NCBI GenBank assembly: GCA_013299115.1
Contig: JAAFKA010000038.1
Coordinates: 1 to 45,148, forward strand
Direction: 5' to 3'
Length of the DNA: 45,148 bases
From: Cytophagales bacterium
GTDB lineage: Bacteria; Bacteroidota; Bacteroidia; Cytophagales; Thermoflexibacteraceae
The position numbers were made by a program, and so were the translations under genes. Under the pieces are notes generated by a model. That model worked only from the letters and a program-made list of their open reading frames with translations. It was not told the origin of the DNA and ran no database searches. Shown here one piece after another: positions 25,417-34,500 of this stretch; position 1 is the stretch's first letter, and each line of letters begins with the position of its first letter.

Positions 25417-26400
25417 CTAAATAAGAGCCACAAAAGTTCTGTGAGCAACCAAATGGGTTCCCCAGCCTTGTTTCCATTCCAATAAACCTGTATTCATGGT
25501 AAGCGGATGGCGTGTATTGCTAATACCAAAACTAAAATAACTGTAATTTTGCCAATATTTTTCGAGCAAATAAGCAAATAAAAAGTCTATGGCTCCACAA
25601 GATTTTCCTTCTGCGTTAGCAGCTATGTATTGCGCATGCAAGGTTTGACCATAATCAAATAAAACAGTGCCAGCTACCAATGTAGCACTTCGCCAAACAG
25701 TAAAAAGAAAAATTTTAGAGGGAAAAATGGTAGCCAAATTTGCTACTTCCACCCAACTATGGGTAGGTTGTACTCCAAAACGACTTGCCAAATTGCTAGT
25801 TAATAACTCCCAAAATTGTTCGTAAACTGTGTTTGTTAGCTGTATTTCCAATTTTGCATCTATTGCTTTGCGTAAATTGCGGAACTTGCGTTGTTGCCAT
25901 TTATTTTGCAAAGCTACCCACGATTGATTAGCTTGCAAAGGTAGTATAGAGTTAAGGTCTATTTGACAAGTAATTTTGGGTTGTGTTTGCAACAGAAACT
26001 CGTCTGTTGCCGAAGGACAAACTTGGAGAAACGAAGGCACAGTTTTGTAAACTATCTTGCAGATTCCTTGTTCATGGCAATATTGCTGCAAATTCTGCCA
26101 AAGTTGTTGTTGAGTTACAAAAGAACAAGTAGTTTTGGTAATAAAACCACCAAAAGTAAGCCCCTGATGTGTATAAAGGTATTTTTCTTGGTTATTTTGG
26201 ACTAAATTAGCGGGCAAAAGAGCAATTAATTCATTCTTGTGTGTGTAGAAAAGCAAAGAATGGTCTGCAAAACGGTGCTGGTGGTAAGTCATAAACTGCC
26301 TGTGAAAGAGGAACAAAGGCGTATTGCTCTGTAATAAAAAACTATTCCAGATTTCATGTTCAGCAGGCTGATATAATCTAATAATTACTGTTTTTAGCAT
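25417..26400 (-). CDS. GNAT-type (FemAB/BioF2-like) acyltransferase
   Basis: The 327-residue protein has the layout of the acetyltransferase_6/FemAB-like group: an N-terminal half with SNTPLFLFHRQFMTYHQHRF, a middle KFRNLRKAI helix and a C-terminal FSFGISNTRHPLTMNTGLLEWKQGWG motif typical of this group. Members transfer acyl or aminoacyl groups in envelope-glycan or lipid pathways, among other uses. The substrate is unknown. It is divergent from plsC. Confidence 0.7.
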   Translation of the reverse strand: MLKTVIIRLYQPAEHEIWNSFLLQSNTPLFLFHRQFMTYHQHRFADHSLLFYTHKNELIALLPANLVQNNQEKYLYTHQGLTFGGFITKTTCSFVTQQQLWQNLQQYCHEQGICKIVYKTVPSFLQVCPSATDEFLLQTQPKITCQIDLNSILPLQANQSWVALQNKWQQRKFRNLRKAIDAKLEIQLTNTVYEQFWELLTSNLASRFGVQPTHSWVEVANLATIFPSKIFLFTVWRSATLVAGTVLFDYGQTLHAQYIAANAEGKSCGAIDFLFAYLLEKYWQNYSYFSFGISNTRHPLTMNTGLLEWKQGWGTHLVAHRTFVALI

Positions 26401-26459
26401 ATAACATTACTTTTTTTGGCGGTAAGGTTGTAATCTTACACAAAACATTTTTTTATCTT

Positions 26460-26488
26460 TTGAAACTAAGAAAGTATTTTTACCTTTG
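26460..26488 (+). promoter_or_regulatory. Promoter of the PlsC/patatin operon
   Basis: TTG (26460-26462), an 18-nt spacer and TACCTTTG (26481-26488) fit the Bacteroidota consensus exactly. The TTG codon used by the longest reading of the next gene lies inside this box (26486-26488), which shows that the true start is downstream. Confidence 0.65.
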
Positions 26489-26521
26489 CAAAGAAACTCT
26501 GGATTTTCAATCTCTATCAAT

Positions 26522-27292
26522 ATGCAAAAAATCTTAGGTTGGTTGTTTACTCCGCTTTATTTGCTTATTTTTTTGTGGGCAATATGCACTTGTCATGTCC
26601 TCCAATTTTTGGGTAAGCACCTCATTGGCTACAAAGCCCAAAAAAAAGCTGCCGACATTATGGGTTGGTTTATTCTCTATGGTTTGCGGGTCTTAGGCAC
26701 AAGAATTACCATTTCGCCTTTGCCCGACTTGCCAAAAGATAAACCTTTGTTGGTTATTTCCAACCACCAAAGTCTATTTGACATTGGCGTATTGGTTACG
26801 TTGTTTGCACCTCATCACGCCAAATTTGTTTCCAAAATAGAACTTTCAAGGGGCATACCGGGCATTTCTTATAACCTTCGTCATGGTGGCTCGGTGCTGA
26901 TAGACCGCCAAAATCCTCGTCAGGCTTTGCCTGCTTTGCAAGAATTTGCCAAGTTTTTGGCTGCAAATAATTACTGCGGTTGCATCTTCCCCGAAGGCAC
27001 AAGGGCAGTAGATGGCAAAGTTAAACCCTTCAAAGTCAAAGGATTAACTACACTGTTGCAAGAACTTCCTGATGCCACCATTTTACCTCTTGCCTTAGAC
27101 GGACTTTGGGAGTTGGTACAATACGACTACAAACCTATTCCTTTTGGCGTGCATATCAAGGCAAACATTCTTACGCCTATTGACCGAACAGGCAAAACAG
27201 ATGAGGAAATAGTAATGGAGTGTGAACAACAGATTCGCAAGCAACTCGGACAGTTAGACACACCCCCCGCAGGGAGTGAAAAAAAAAACTAA
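26522..27292 (+). CDS. 1-acyl-sn-glycerol-3-phosphate acyltransferase (PlsC family)
   Basis: The ATG at 26522 gives a 256-residue protein (a TTG 36 bases upstream is inside the promoter). An N-terminal hydrophobic segment (LGWLFTPLYLLIFLWAIC) anchors it to the membrane. The acyltransferase motifs are NHQSLFD (His82, Asp87, the HX4D catalytic pair), FVSKIELSRGIPG, FPEGTRA (156-162) and the block near TILPLALDG. It acylates lysophosphatidate in phospholipid synthesis. The end (PPAGSEKKN) reads into an A10 run; a -1 shift there would fuse it to the patatin gene. Confidence 0.92.
   Translation: MQKILGWLFTPLYLLIFLWAICTCHVLQFLGKHLIGYKAQKKAADIMGWFILYGLRVLGTRITISPLPDLPKDKPLLVISNHQSLFDIGVLVTLFAPHHAKFVSKIELSRGIPGISYNLRHGGSVLIDRQNPRQALPALQEFAKFLAANNYCGCIFPEGTRAVDGKVKPFKVKGLTTLLQELPDATILPLALDGLWELVQYDYKPIPFGVHIKANILTPIDRTGKTDEEIVMECEQQIRKQLGQLDTPPAGSEKKN
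27279..27288 (+). other. A10 homopolymer run at the PlsC/patatin junction
   Basis: Ten consecutive A bases precede the PlsC stop (27290-27292). Frame arithmetic shows that adding one base (or a -1 ribosomal shift) joins the PlsC frame to the open frame upstream of the patatin, through KLTEPAEDFTAQNQAFLATK. Confidence 0.6.
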
Positions 27293-27333
27293 CAGAGCCA
27301 GCAGAAGACTTTACGGCTCAAAATCAGGCTTTT

Positions 27334-28140
27334 TTGGCTACCAAAACCATAGGATTAGCCCTTTCGGGTGGCGGGGCAAGAGGCATAGCTCACTTGGGCG
27401 TGTTGCAATTTTTGAATGAACTCAACCTCAAAGCCTCCGTAGTTTCTGGCACCAGTGCAGGGTCTATCGTGGCGTTGCTCTATGCAGCAGGCAGAGAACC
27501 GAAAGACGTTTTGAAATTTTTGATAAAAACCAATTACCTTACTATTTTTCGTTTGGCTACCGACTTCAAAGGGGTGCTAAATATGAAAAGAACCGAAAAG
27601 GTTTTTAAGAAAATTTTGCAAGAAATAGACAGTTTCGAAAGCCTGAAAATTCCCTTGTACGTAGCAGCCACGTGCTTAGAGTCAGGCACGACTACCTATT
27701 TTTCAGATGGCGAATTGATACGGACAGTGCAAGCCTCGTCTTGTATTCCTGTGGTTTTTGCACCCATTATGATTGGGGGCAAACACTATGTAGATGGCGG
27801 TATTCTCAATAATTTGCCCGCCGAAGCCATAAAAGACAAATGCAACTACCTGATTGGCGTTAATATCAACCCACATTTTGAGAAACAAAATATTCGGAAT
27901 GCAAGGGATTTGGTAGAAAGAACAGGTTATTTGGCTATTAGTCCCAATGTAGAAGTTTCCAAACAACTTTGTGATTTGTGTATAGAACCTCCACAACTTT
28001 ACCGTTTTTCGGTTTTCGATATTGGCGAGGCAGAAGAAATGTATCAAATTGGCTATGCGTATGCAAAAGAATTGTTTAGAACTAAAAGGTTGTGTTTGTC
28101 TGACAATTTTTTGTTGAATGAAAACAATGTAGGCTTATGA
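27334..28140 (+). CDS. Patatin-like phospholipase
   Basis: The longest reading begins at TTG 27334 (MATKTIGLALSGGGARG) as no ATG is in frame between the upstream in-frame stop (27277-27279) and the domain. The family motifs are SGGGARG (11-17, oxyanion hole), GTSAGS (catalytic Ser41) and YVDGGILNN (catalytic Asp154), in a 268-residue protein of the normal bacterial lipase size. It hydrolyses acyl esters of phospholipids. It is in the -1 frame relative to PlsC and 41 bases away, so it may be made by re-initiation on TTG or as a PlsC fusion through slippage at A10. A lipid-remodelling pair (acyltransferase plus lipase) is plausible. Confidence 0.9.
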   Translation: MATKTIGLALSGGGARGIAHLGVLQFLNELNLKASVVSGTSAGSIVALLYAAGREPKDVLKFLIKTNYLTIFRLATDFKGVLNMKRTEKVFKKILQEIDSFESLKIPLYVAATCLESGTTTYFSDGELIRTVQASSCIPVVFAPIMIGGKHYVDGGILNNLPAEAIKDKCNYLIGVNINPHFEKQNIRNARDLVERTGYLAISPNVEVSKQLCDLCIEPPQLYRFSVFDIGEAEEMYQIGYAYAKELFRTKRLCLSDNFLLNENNVGL

Positions 28141-28186
28141 TTTATCAAATGCTTTGCCCAAAAGGTCTTTGATAAATCAAAGACCT
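28138..28186. terminator. Two overlapping, mutually exclusive hairpins between convergent genes
   Basis: TGATTTATCAAA (28138-28149, including the patatin stop) is the exact reverse complement of TTTGATAAATCA (28168-28179). In addition AGGTCTTTGAT (28163-28173) pairs with ATCAAAGACCT (28176-28186). The second arm of the first stem lies in the second hairpin, so they compete. Nearby T-runs are weak, so the terminator call is moderate. Confidence 0.5.
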
Positions 28187-28213
28187 ATGTTTCCACAAAA
28201 ATTGTCGGACAAC

Positions 28214-29590
28214 CTATTTTTTTTCTTCTTTTTCTCCTGCATACCCAAAATGCAAATCATCAGGCTTTTGTTCCAGCGTAGGAGGAAAACCATTGAGTTG
28301 CCGCCATACTTCCCAATAGACAGGTACATCATCGAGCATAACCCAACCTCTTACCCCACCGCCTTGCCTCAAAACGTCAGGCCAAGGCTCGTCTGCGTCA
28401 TCGGGTTTTACCAAAATTCTGTACTTACCCTCTTTGCTGTCTATATAATCTATCACAGCTATTTCGCCACCAAAAGTACCTACCGAAACCCTAGGCCAAC
28501 CCGATGCTTGCAAGGCAGGAAAGCCGTCAAATTCTATTCGCACATGACGACCAATGGAGATAAGGGTAATATCCATTGCCTTCACATACATCTCCACAGC
28601 TACTTGCGGTTCACTTGGCATGATGCTTACCACGCCTTCATTTTCTTTGATAATTTCGCCAAGACCAGCTTGCAAGGCTTTGACCACATAGCCATCTTGC
28701 GGTGCTAATAAGCAATACTGGTCGTTGCGAATTTTCATATTCGCATATTCATTGGTCATTTTTGAAAATTCTCCATTTGCCTCTGCCAAAGAACTAATAG
28801 CAGAGCTTTTGTCGGAAGTGGCTTTTGAAATTTTGTCGGTATATTCGGCTCGCAAGGAATTGAGTTCTATTCGAGCATTTAAGATTTCGTTGCGTGCCAT
28901 TAACACCTTATTTTCCAATGAAATAGTCTTGGCGTTAGACTCTTGCACCTTCAAACGGCGGCTTTCGAGGGCTGTTAGAGGAACTAAACCTTTTTGGTAG
29001 AGTTCTTCTTGGCGTTTGAGTTGGGCTTTAGCTATTTGCAACTGCACTTTTTCGGCTTCCCAATCTGTGCTGTCCGAAATCAATTTGAGTTGCGATTGTT
29101 TGAGTTTGTTTCTTGCTTTTTCTATGCTTAACTCCATGCCCTCCGACAAAGCCCCAACTTGGCTGCTCAAAGCAACTATTTTGGATTGGTAGCCCGCAAT
29201 TCCTTCTTTTTTGGCAGTTAATTGTTCGCGAATACGCGTAAGTAGTTCGGGGTCAAAAAACTTGTCTTTTACCTCTGTGAGTATCAAAATGGTATCTCCT
29301 CTGTTTACATATTGCCCTTCGGTTACTTTCCATTCTTTTATTCTGCCCGAAATAGCACTTTCTACTTTCTGTGGTCTATCCTCTGGTCGCAAGGTTGTAA
29401 ATTTGCCTTCTGCCTTGATATTTTGCTGCCAAGGTAAAAACAAGACCACAAAAAACAAGAGTAAGAAACTCAAAAGCCAATAAGTTAATATTTCGGAGGC
29501 TTTTGGAGTTCGCAACACATCTAAGGCATTTAGTTTTTCTTTAAACAAATGATTGTCTAAATGTGATTTTTCACTCGATATTTTTAGCAT
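28214..29590 (-). CDS. HlyD-family membrane fusion protein
   Basis: The 458-residue protein has a cytoplasmic N-terminus, one membrane helix near 34-53 (LTYWLLSFLLLFFVVLFLPW), a barrel-sandwich start (AISGRIKEWKVTEGQYVNRGDTILIL), long coiled coils (about 110-290) and a returning lipoyl half (LLAPQDGYVVKALQAGLGEIIKENEGV in parts). This is the periplasmic adaptor of type I secretion or related ABC exporters. Neither an ABC transporter nor a TolC-like gene is beside it in this window. A short sequence of 124 nt separates it from cobT on the same strand. Confidence 0.9.
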   Translation of the reverse strand: MLKISSEKSHLDNHLFKEKLNALDVLRTPKASEILTYWLLSFLLLFFVVLFLPWQQNIKAEGKFTTLRPEDRPQKVESAISGRIKEWKVTEGQYVNRGDTILILTEVKDKFFDPELLTRIREQLTAKKEGIAGYQSKIVALSSQVGALSEGMELSIEKARNKLKQSQLKLISDSTDWEAEKVQLQIAKAQLKRQEELYQKGLVPLTALESRRLKVQESNAKTISLENKVLMARNEILNARIELNSLRAEYTDKISKATSDKSSAISSLAEANGEFSKMTNEYANMKIRNDQYCLLAPQDGYVVKALQAGLGEIIKENEGVVSIMPSEPQVAVEMYVKAMDITLISIGRHVRIEFDGFPALQASGWPRVSVGTFGGEIAVIDYIDSKEGKYRILVKPDDADEPWPDVLRQGGGVRGWVMLDDVPVYWEVWRQLNGFPPTLEQKPDDLHFGYAGEKEEKK

Positions 29591-29714
29591 AGGAATAAAT
29601 GTGAAGTTGTATATATCAAACTAATTTTTACAATCAAAATTCGGATAAAGGAAAACAGATACTGCAAAATAAACTCAAAGAAATAAAAAATGTTTAGTTC
29701 TTATTTATCTTTCT

Positions 29715-30761
29715 TTACTTACTTACACTTACCCCTGCACTTTCAAAACTTGCCATTTCATTTAAAAATCTCACTGCCGACTCCAATAAAGGGTAAGCAA
29801 CGGCAACACCTGTGCCTTCGCCCAGTCGCATATCGAGTTGTAAAAGAGGTTTTAAGCCCAAATACTCCAACAATTTTTGATGACCCTGTTCAGCAGAAAC
29901 ATGGCAGGCGATGGCATATTGCCGAATAGTAGGCTGAAAAATGGTAGCCACCAAAAAACTTGCAGAAGCTATAAAACCATCGACAAGTACAACCATGTGC
30001 AATTTGGCAGCTTGCAACATTGCACCTGTTAGCATGGCTATTTCGAAACCACCCACCGCAGCCAAAATAGCCAACGGATTCTGTTCTTTTGCCTGTCCAT
30101 TTGTTTGTTCTCCTTTTGTTGATACTTTCAAATGTTTATGCAATTCGTAGGCTTGGTTTAAGACTTGGTGTTTTCGTTGCAATCCTTTTTCATCTACACC
30201 TGTGCCTGTGCCTATGCAAACATTGAGAGGCAAATCTGTAAAAAATGCCATAAGCAGTGAAGCTGCTGAGGTATTGCCAATGCCCATTTCTCCAAAACCA
30301 ATGATATTGCAACCTGTTTGGGCTATTTGACGAACTATTGCCGCCCCTTTGTCCATAGCTTGTTGAGCTTGGTTTTCAGTCATGGCAGTTTGCAAATGAA
30401 AAGGTTGCGTACCTTTTGCTATTTTGGCGTTGATAAGTTGCGGATGAGAGTCAAAATCAAAGTTTACACCTGCGTCTGCTACCTTCAAATTGATTTGGTG
30501 CTGACGACAAAAAACATTGATAGCTGCGCCACCAGCTAAGAAATTCATTACCATTTGCCATGTAACTTCTTGGGGATAGGCACTTACTCCATGCAATGCC
30601 GCACCATGGTCAGCAGCAAAAACGACAAGGTGAGGTTGGCGTAGTTGCGGTTGAGTAGTTTGTTGAATAAGCCCAATTTGTAAAGCAAGGTCTTCCAATC
30701 TACCCAAAGCACCCAAAGGTTTAGTTTTTTGGTCTATTTGGTGTTGTAATAAAGTTTGCAT
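29715..30761 (-). CDS. cobT: Nicotinate-nucleotide-dimethylbenzimidazole phosphoribosyltransferase
   Basis: 348 residues, the usual length. Start HQIDQKTKPLGALGRLEDLA, then VVFAADHGAALHGVSAYPQEV, NFLAGGAAINVFC, GFGEMGIGNTSAASLL, TGVDEKGLQRK and the catalytic Glu in RLGEGTGVAVAYPLL (near residue 317). It activates the lower-ligand base of cobalamin as alpha-ribazole phosphate. No other cobamide genes are in view. The gene follows a DUF1599 gene at 41 nt and may share its transcript. Confidence 0.95.
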   Translation of the reverse strand: MQTLLQHQIDQKTKPLGALGRLEDLALQIGLIQQTTQPQLRQPHLVVFAADHGAALHGVSAYPQEVTWQMVMNFLAGGAAINVFCRQHQINLKVADAGVNFDFDSHPQLINAKIAKGTQPFHLQTAMTENQAQQAMDKGAAIVRQIAQTGCNIIGFGEMGIGNTSAASLLMAFFTDLPLNVCIGTGTGVDEKGLQRKHQVLNQAYELHKHLKVSTKGEQTNGQAKEQNPLAILAAVGGFEIAMLTGAMLQAAKLHMVVLVDGFIASASFLVATIFQPTIRQYAIACHVSAEQGHQKLLEYLGLKPLLQLDMRLGEGTGVAVAYPLLESAVRFLNEMASFESAGVSVSK

Positions 30762-30802
30762 AGTTAATGTTTAGTTTTGAATGTTGAAGGAAAAATTCAA
30801 AA

Positions 30803-31348
30803 TTACTGCTCCTCTCCTAATAAAATAAGGCAAAATACAGCATAATTCAGCATATCTTGGTAGTTTGCAGCTATGCCCTCAGATACTAAGGTTTGCCCTT
30901 GATTATCCTCTATTTGTTTGGTACGGAGAATTTTCATAAGAATAATGTCGGTCATGCTGCTTATTCGCATTAGTCGCCATGCTTCGTCATAATCGTGATT
31001 TTTGTTGGAAAGCAAATCCGTTGTTTGCTGCACTGCCTCATCATACCCTTGCATGACCTTAGCCAAAGGCAGTTCCATTTCGGTTTCCTGCTGCCAATGA
31101 ATTTGCATTTGGGCAATGATACAATAATTGATAATACCAATAAACTCAGTAGGGACATCATCAGCCACTTTTTGCGTACCCTTTTCTTGTATAGACCTAA
31201 TACGGCGGGCTTTGATATAGATTTGGTCGGTTAGTGATGGCAACCGTAAAATTCGCCAAGCAGTGCCATAATCTTGCGTTTTTTTCTCGAACAAACTTCT
31301 GCAAGTAGCTATAACAGCTTGATATTGTGCTAAGGTATTGATTTTCAT
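30803..31348 (-). CDS. DUF1599 (nucleotide-modification-associated) protein
   Basis: The 181-residue protein is built of two related halves of about 80 residues: KKTQDYGTAWRILRLPSLTDQ ... FIGIINYCIIAQM and SNKNHDYDEAWRLMRISSMTD ... YQDMLNYAVFCLI. Members of this family are widespread in Bacteroidota and have been linked by genome context to modified nucleotides in phages; a cellular function is not known to me. The TATCTTTG box at 31395-31402 would drive it and probably cobT. Confidence 0.8.
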   Translation of the reverse strand: MKINTLAQYQAVIATCRSLFEKKTQDYGTAWRILRLPSLTDQIYIKARRIRSIQEKGTQKVADDVPTEFIGIINYCIIAQMQIHWQQETEMELPLAKVMQGYDEAVQQTTDLLSNKNHDYDEAWRLMRISSMTDIILMKILRTKQIEDNQGQTLVSEGIAANYQDMLNYAVFCLILLGEEQ

Positions 31349-31394
31349 TTGCAGTAAAAAAAGACTTCTATTGAATGAATAGAACTATTAGAAA

Positions 31395-31402
31395 CAAAGA
31401 TA
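31395..31402 (-). promoter_or_regulatory. -7 promoter box of the DUF1599 gene
   Basis: Minus strand TATCTTTG, 46 nt upstream of the ATG at 31348. No TTG at 17-23 nt. Confidence 0.4.
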
Positions 31403-31554
31403 AGAGTTTATTTTAAAAAATGTAGGTTGTACAAATTAAAATAGCAAATCTCAATAAATTCACATTTACCTTTACAAGTTTTTTTTCTTTTTTGCGTAGT
31501 TTTCTCCAAAAATATTTACATTTACGCAAAACTTCATTTTACTGTACTTTTGTC

Positions 31555-34500
31555 ATGCTACGCAGTTGCTTGTCTTCCTTCAAATTGCACTTCTTTTTTC
31601 AGTTGTTTTTGTCTTGTTGGGCTGTTGCTTTGCAAGCCCAAGAATACCGAACAGAAATTTACCGAGTAGAGCAAGGGCTGCCTACTAACCTAACCAAAGC
31701 TATTTTGCAAGATAGGCTGGGGTTTGTTTGGGTGAGTACAGATGCAGGTTTGATACGTTTAGACGGCAAACACGCAGTTAATTTTGCAGACAAACTGCCC
31801 AGCAATTATGTAAAACATATTATCAAACGCAAGGGCGGAAATTTGTTAGTTGCCAATGACAAAGGAATTTCCAAAGTTACCAATAACATAGATACCGTTT
31901 TGTTTGAGCCTTTGGTAAAGGCAGACATAGAATTGTCTGATACGACCATTGCCTCGCCCAAATTTTTGTTAGAAGACCACAAGCAACGCCTTTGGATAGG
32001 GCAAGACCAGAATGTAAGCCTGTTGGAAAATGGCAAATTAACTAATTTTCGTTTTGGAACTGAATACCAAACCACAAGCTGGACAAGGGGCTTTTCGGTG
32101 GCTCAAAATGAAAGAGGACACGTTTTTGCTACCTCCCAACGAGGTACTATTTTCCGTTTTGACGAAGCCCAACGCCAATTTGTTAAATTAGGACACCCCA
32201 ATGTGTTTGCCGTTATCAGTGCTTGTTTCCCCTACACACAAGACAGGTTATTGATAGCCACCGAAAATGGTTTAATGGAAATTCAACTCGATGCCAAAGG
32301 CTATTTTGTAAGTTGGAAAACTTTGTTGAACCTACCCAATATTTCTTTTATAGCCAAAGACAGCAAAGAAAAATTTTTGATAGGTACTTGGAATGCAGGA
32401 CTTTACACTTGCAACTTGTTCCAAAAAAACCAACAGTTGAAAAAAATTTCCAAATTGCCTTTCAAAGTTATCAATGATATTTACATAGACAATAAAGACA
32501 ATGCGTGGATAAGTTCTGATGACGGCGTGGCTTTTTTGCACAATTCTTTTTTTGTTCATGCACAAATCCCTACGGAAAGAAACTATTTGATAGCCGCCCA
32601 ACAAGGGCAAGACAGTAGCATTTATGCTACCGAAGGGGCAGTGATTGTAAAGGTAAAAAACGACAGCACTTTTACAGGTAGTTTGGTAGTAGAGGGTGCA
32701 AAATACGGTTTGAAAGATATTTTGAGTGTTGCCCACAACCAACATGGTTTATGGTATGGCACTTCCAATGCAACGGTCTATAAATTGCAAAACAACCGCA
32801 TAGACACCGCCGTTTTGAGCAAAAGTGCCTCGAAAATTATCTATTTGTTGAGTGATAAAAACCATGATATTTGGGCTTGCCAGCACGAAACCAAAGAAAT
32901 AATGCGGATAACACCGCAAATGAAAGTCATCAAATATGGGGCAGACAAAGGAATTGTGAGCAGGGTCTATGCCATAGCCCAAGACCAAGACGGCAAAATT
33001 TATTGTAGTGGCAACAGCCAAGACGCATTGCTCTACGAATATGACGAAAAACAAGACAGGTTTATCAATATCAGCACACCCATTACTGTTACCAACAAGC
33101 AAAATGAATTTAGGATAGACGACCTCGCCATAGACAACCAAAAACAGATTTGGCTCGGTGGCACTTATGGACTGTTTCTTTACGGCAAGGACTCTACAAG
33201 GCACGTCATTTTACCAAAAAATTTGGAGGTTACGGCTGTTACCACAGGCAACGATGGCAGTCTTTGGCTGGGAACTAACGAAGGGCTGATGAAATATTAC
33301 CAAAATGACTTGCTGCATTTTGACGAATTGAATGGGCTACCCTCCAAAACTATTGCACACAGAGGAGTATTTATAGACTATGACAGCCGAATCTGGATTG
33401 CAACGGCAGCAGGGTTGGCTTATTCGCAGGGCTTGCAAGACCAAACCGAAAAAACACCTACGCCTGTTTTCCTTGCTTTGCAAATCAATGGCAAAAGAAT
33501 AGATGTGCAGGAGGATAAAAATTTGACTTTCCAAAATAATTCTTACTTGCAGGCAAGTTTTATTTCTTTGACTTTCCCCTCCGATAAAGTGCTGTACCAA
33601 TACAGATTAGTAGAGAAAGAGCAAAAAACAGCGTGGTCAGAGCCTGTTACCAAATCTGAATTGCTATTGCCCCAACTCCACAAAGGCAATTACCTATTGG
33701 AAATCAGGGCATTGCAACAAGGGGCTTTTTTGTGGAGTAATCCTTTGCGGTTTCAATTTAACATAGAACCTGCGTGGTATCTCCGTTGGTGGGCTTTTTT
33801 GTTGTATGCAGCAGGGTTAGGCTTAGTTATTTACACCATTTTTAATTGGTACACCCAACGCCTGAAAAAAGAAAAAGAAGCCTTAGAAACTTTGGTGCAA
33901 CTCCGCACCCAACAGATACAAGAGCAAAAAGACGACCTCGACAAGCAAAATCAACTGTTGGAACTCCAAAATATCAATATTGTAGCAAGTATTCAGTATG
34001 CAAAACAGATACAAGATGCCATGTTGCCTACGGCTAAGAGAATGGACGAATTGTTCCCCAATAATTTCATCTTTTTTAGACCCAAAGACATTGTATCTGG
34101 CGACTTTTATTGGTGCAACGAAACCAAATTTGCCCTGAGCAGAAAACTTGCCAAGCAGATAGTAGCAGCCGTAGATTGTACGGGGCATGGCGTACCTGGG
34201 GCTTTTATGTCGTTGATTGCCAATAGTTTACTCGACGAAATTTGTGTAATAAAAGGTGTAGAACACACCGATTTTATTTTGAGAGAACTCAACAAAGGTA
34301 TCCAAAAAGCATTGAAACAGCAAGAATCTGAAAACATGGACGGCTTAGACCTTGCCCTCTGCATTATAGACAAAGCAAATCAAATCATAGAATTTTCGGG
34401 GGCAAAACGACCTTTGTTTTATGTGTATCAAGGCGAAATGCACACCATTAAGGGACATCATTACAGCATTGGCGGCTACCATGTGCCGCTGAATACGCTG

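Noticed and set aside
28154-28708. A 184-residue forward frame over the HlyD gene
   Set aside because: Shadow of the HlyD coding frame; composition and repeated phenylalanine runs do not look like a protein.
31545-31552. TACTTTTG promoter box at the propeller gene
   Set aside because: It ends 2 nt before the ATG I prefer on signal-peptide grounds, so a transcript from it could not include the start codon.
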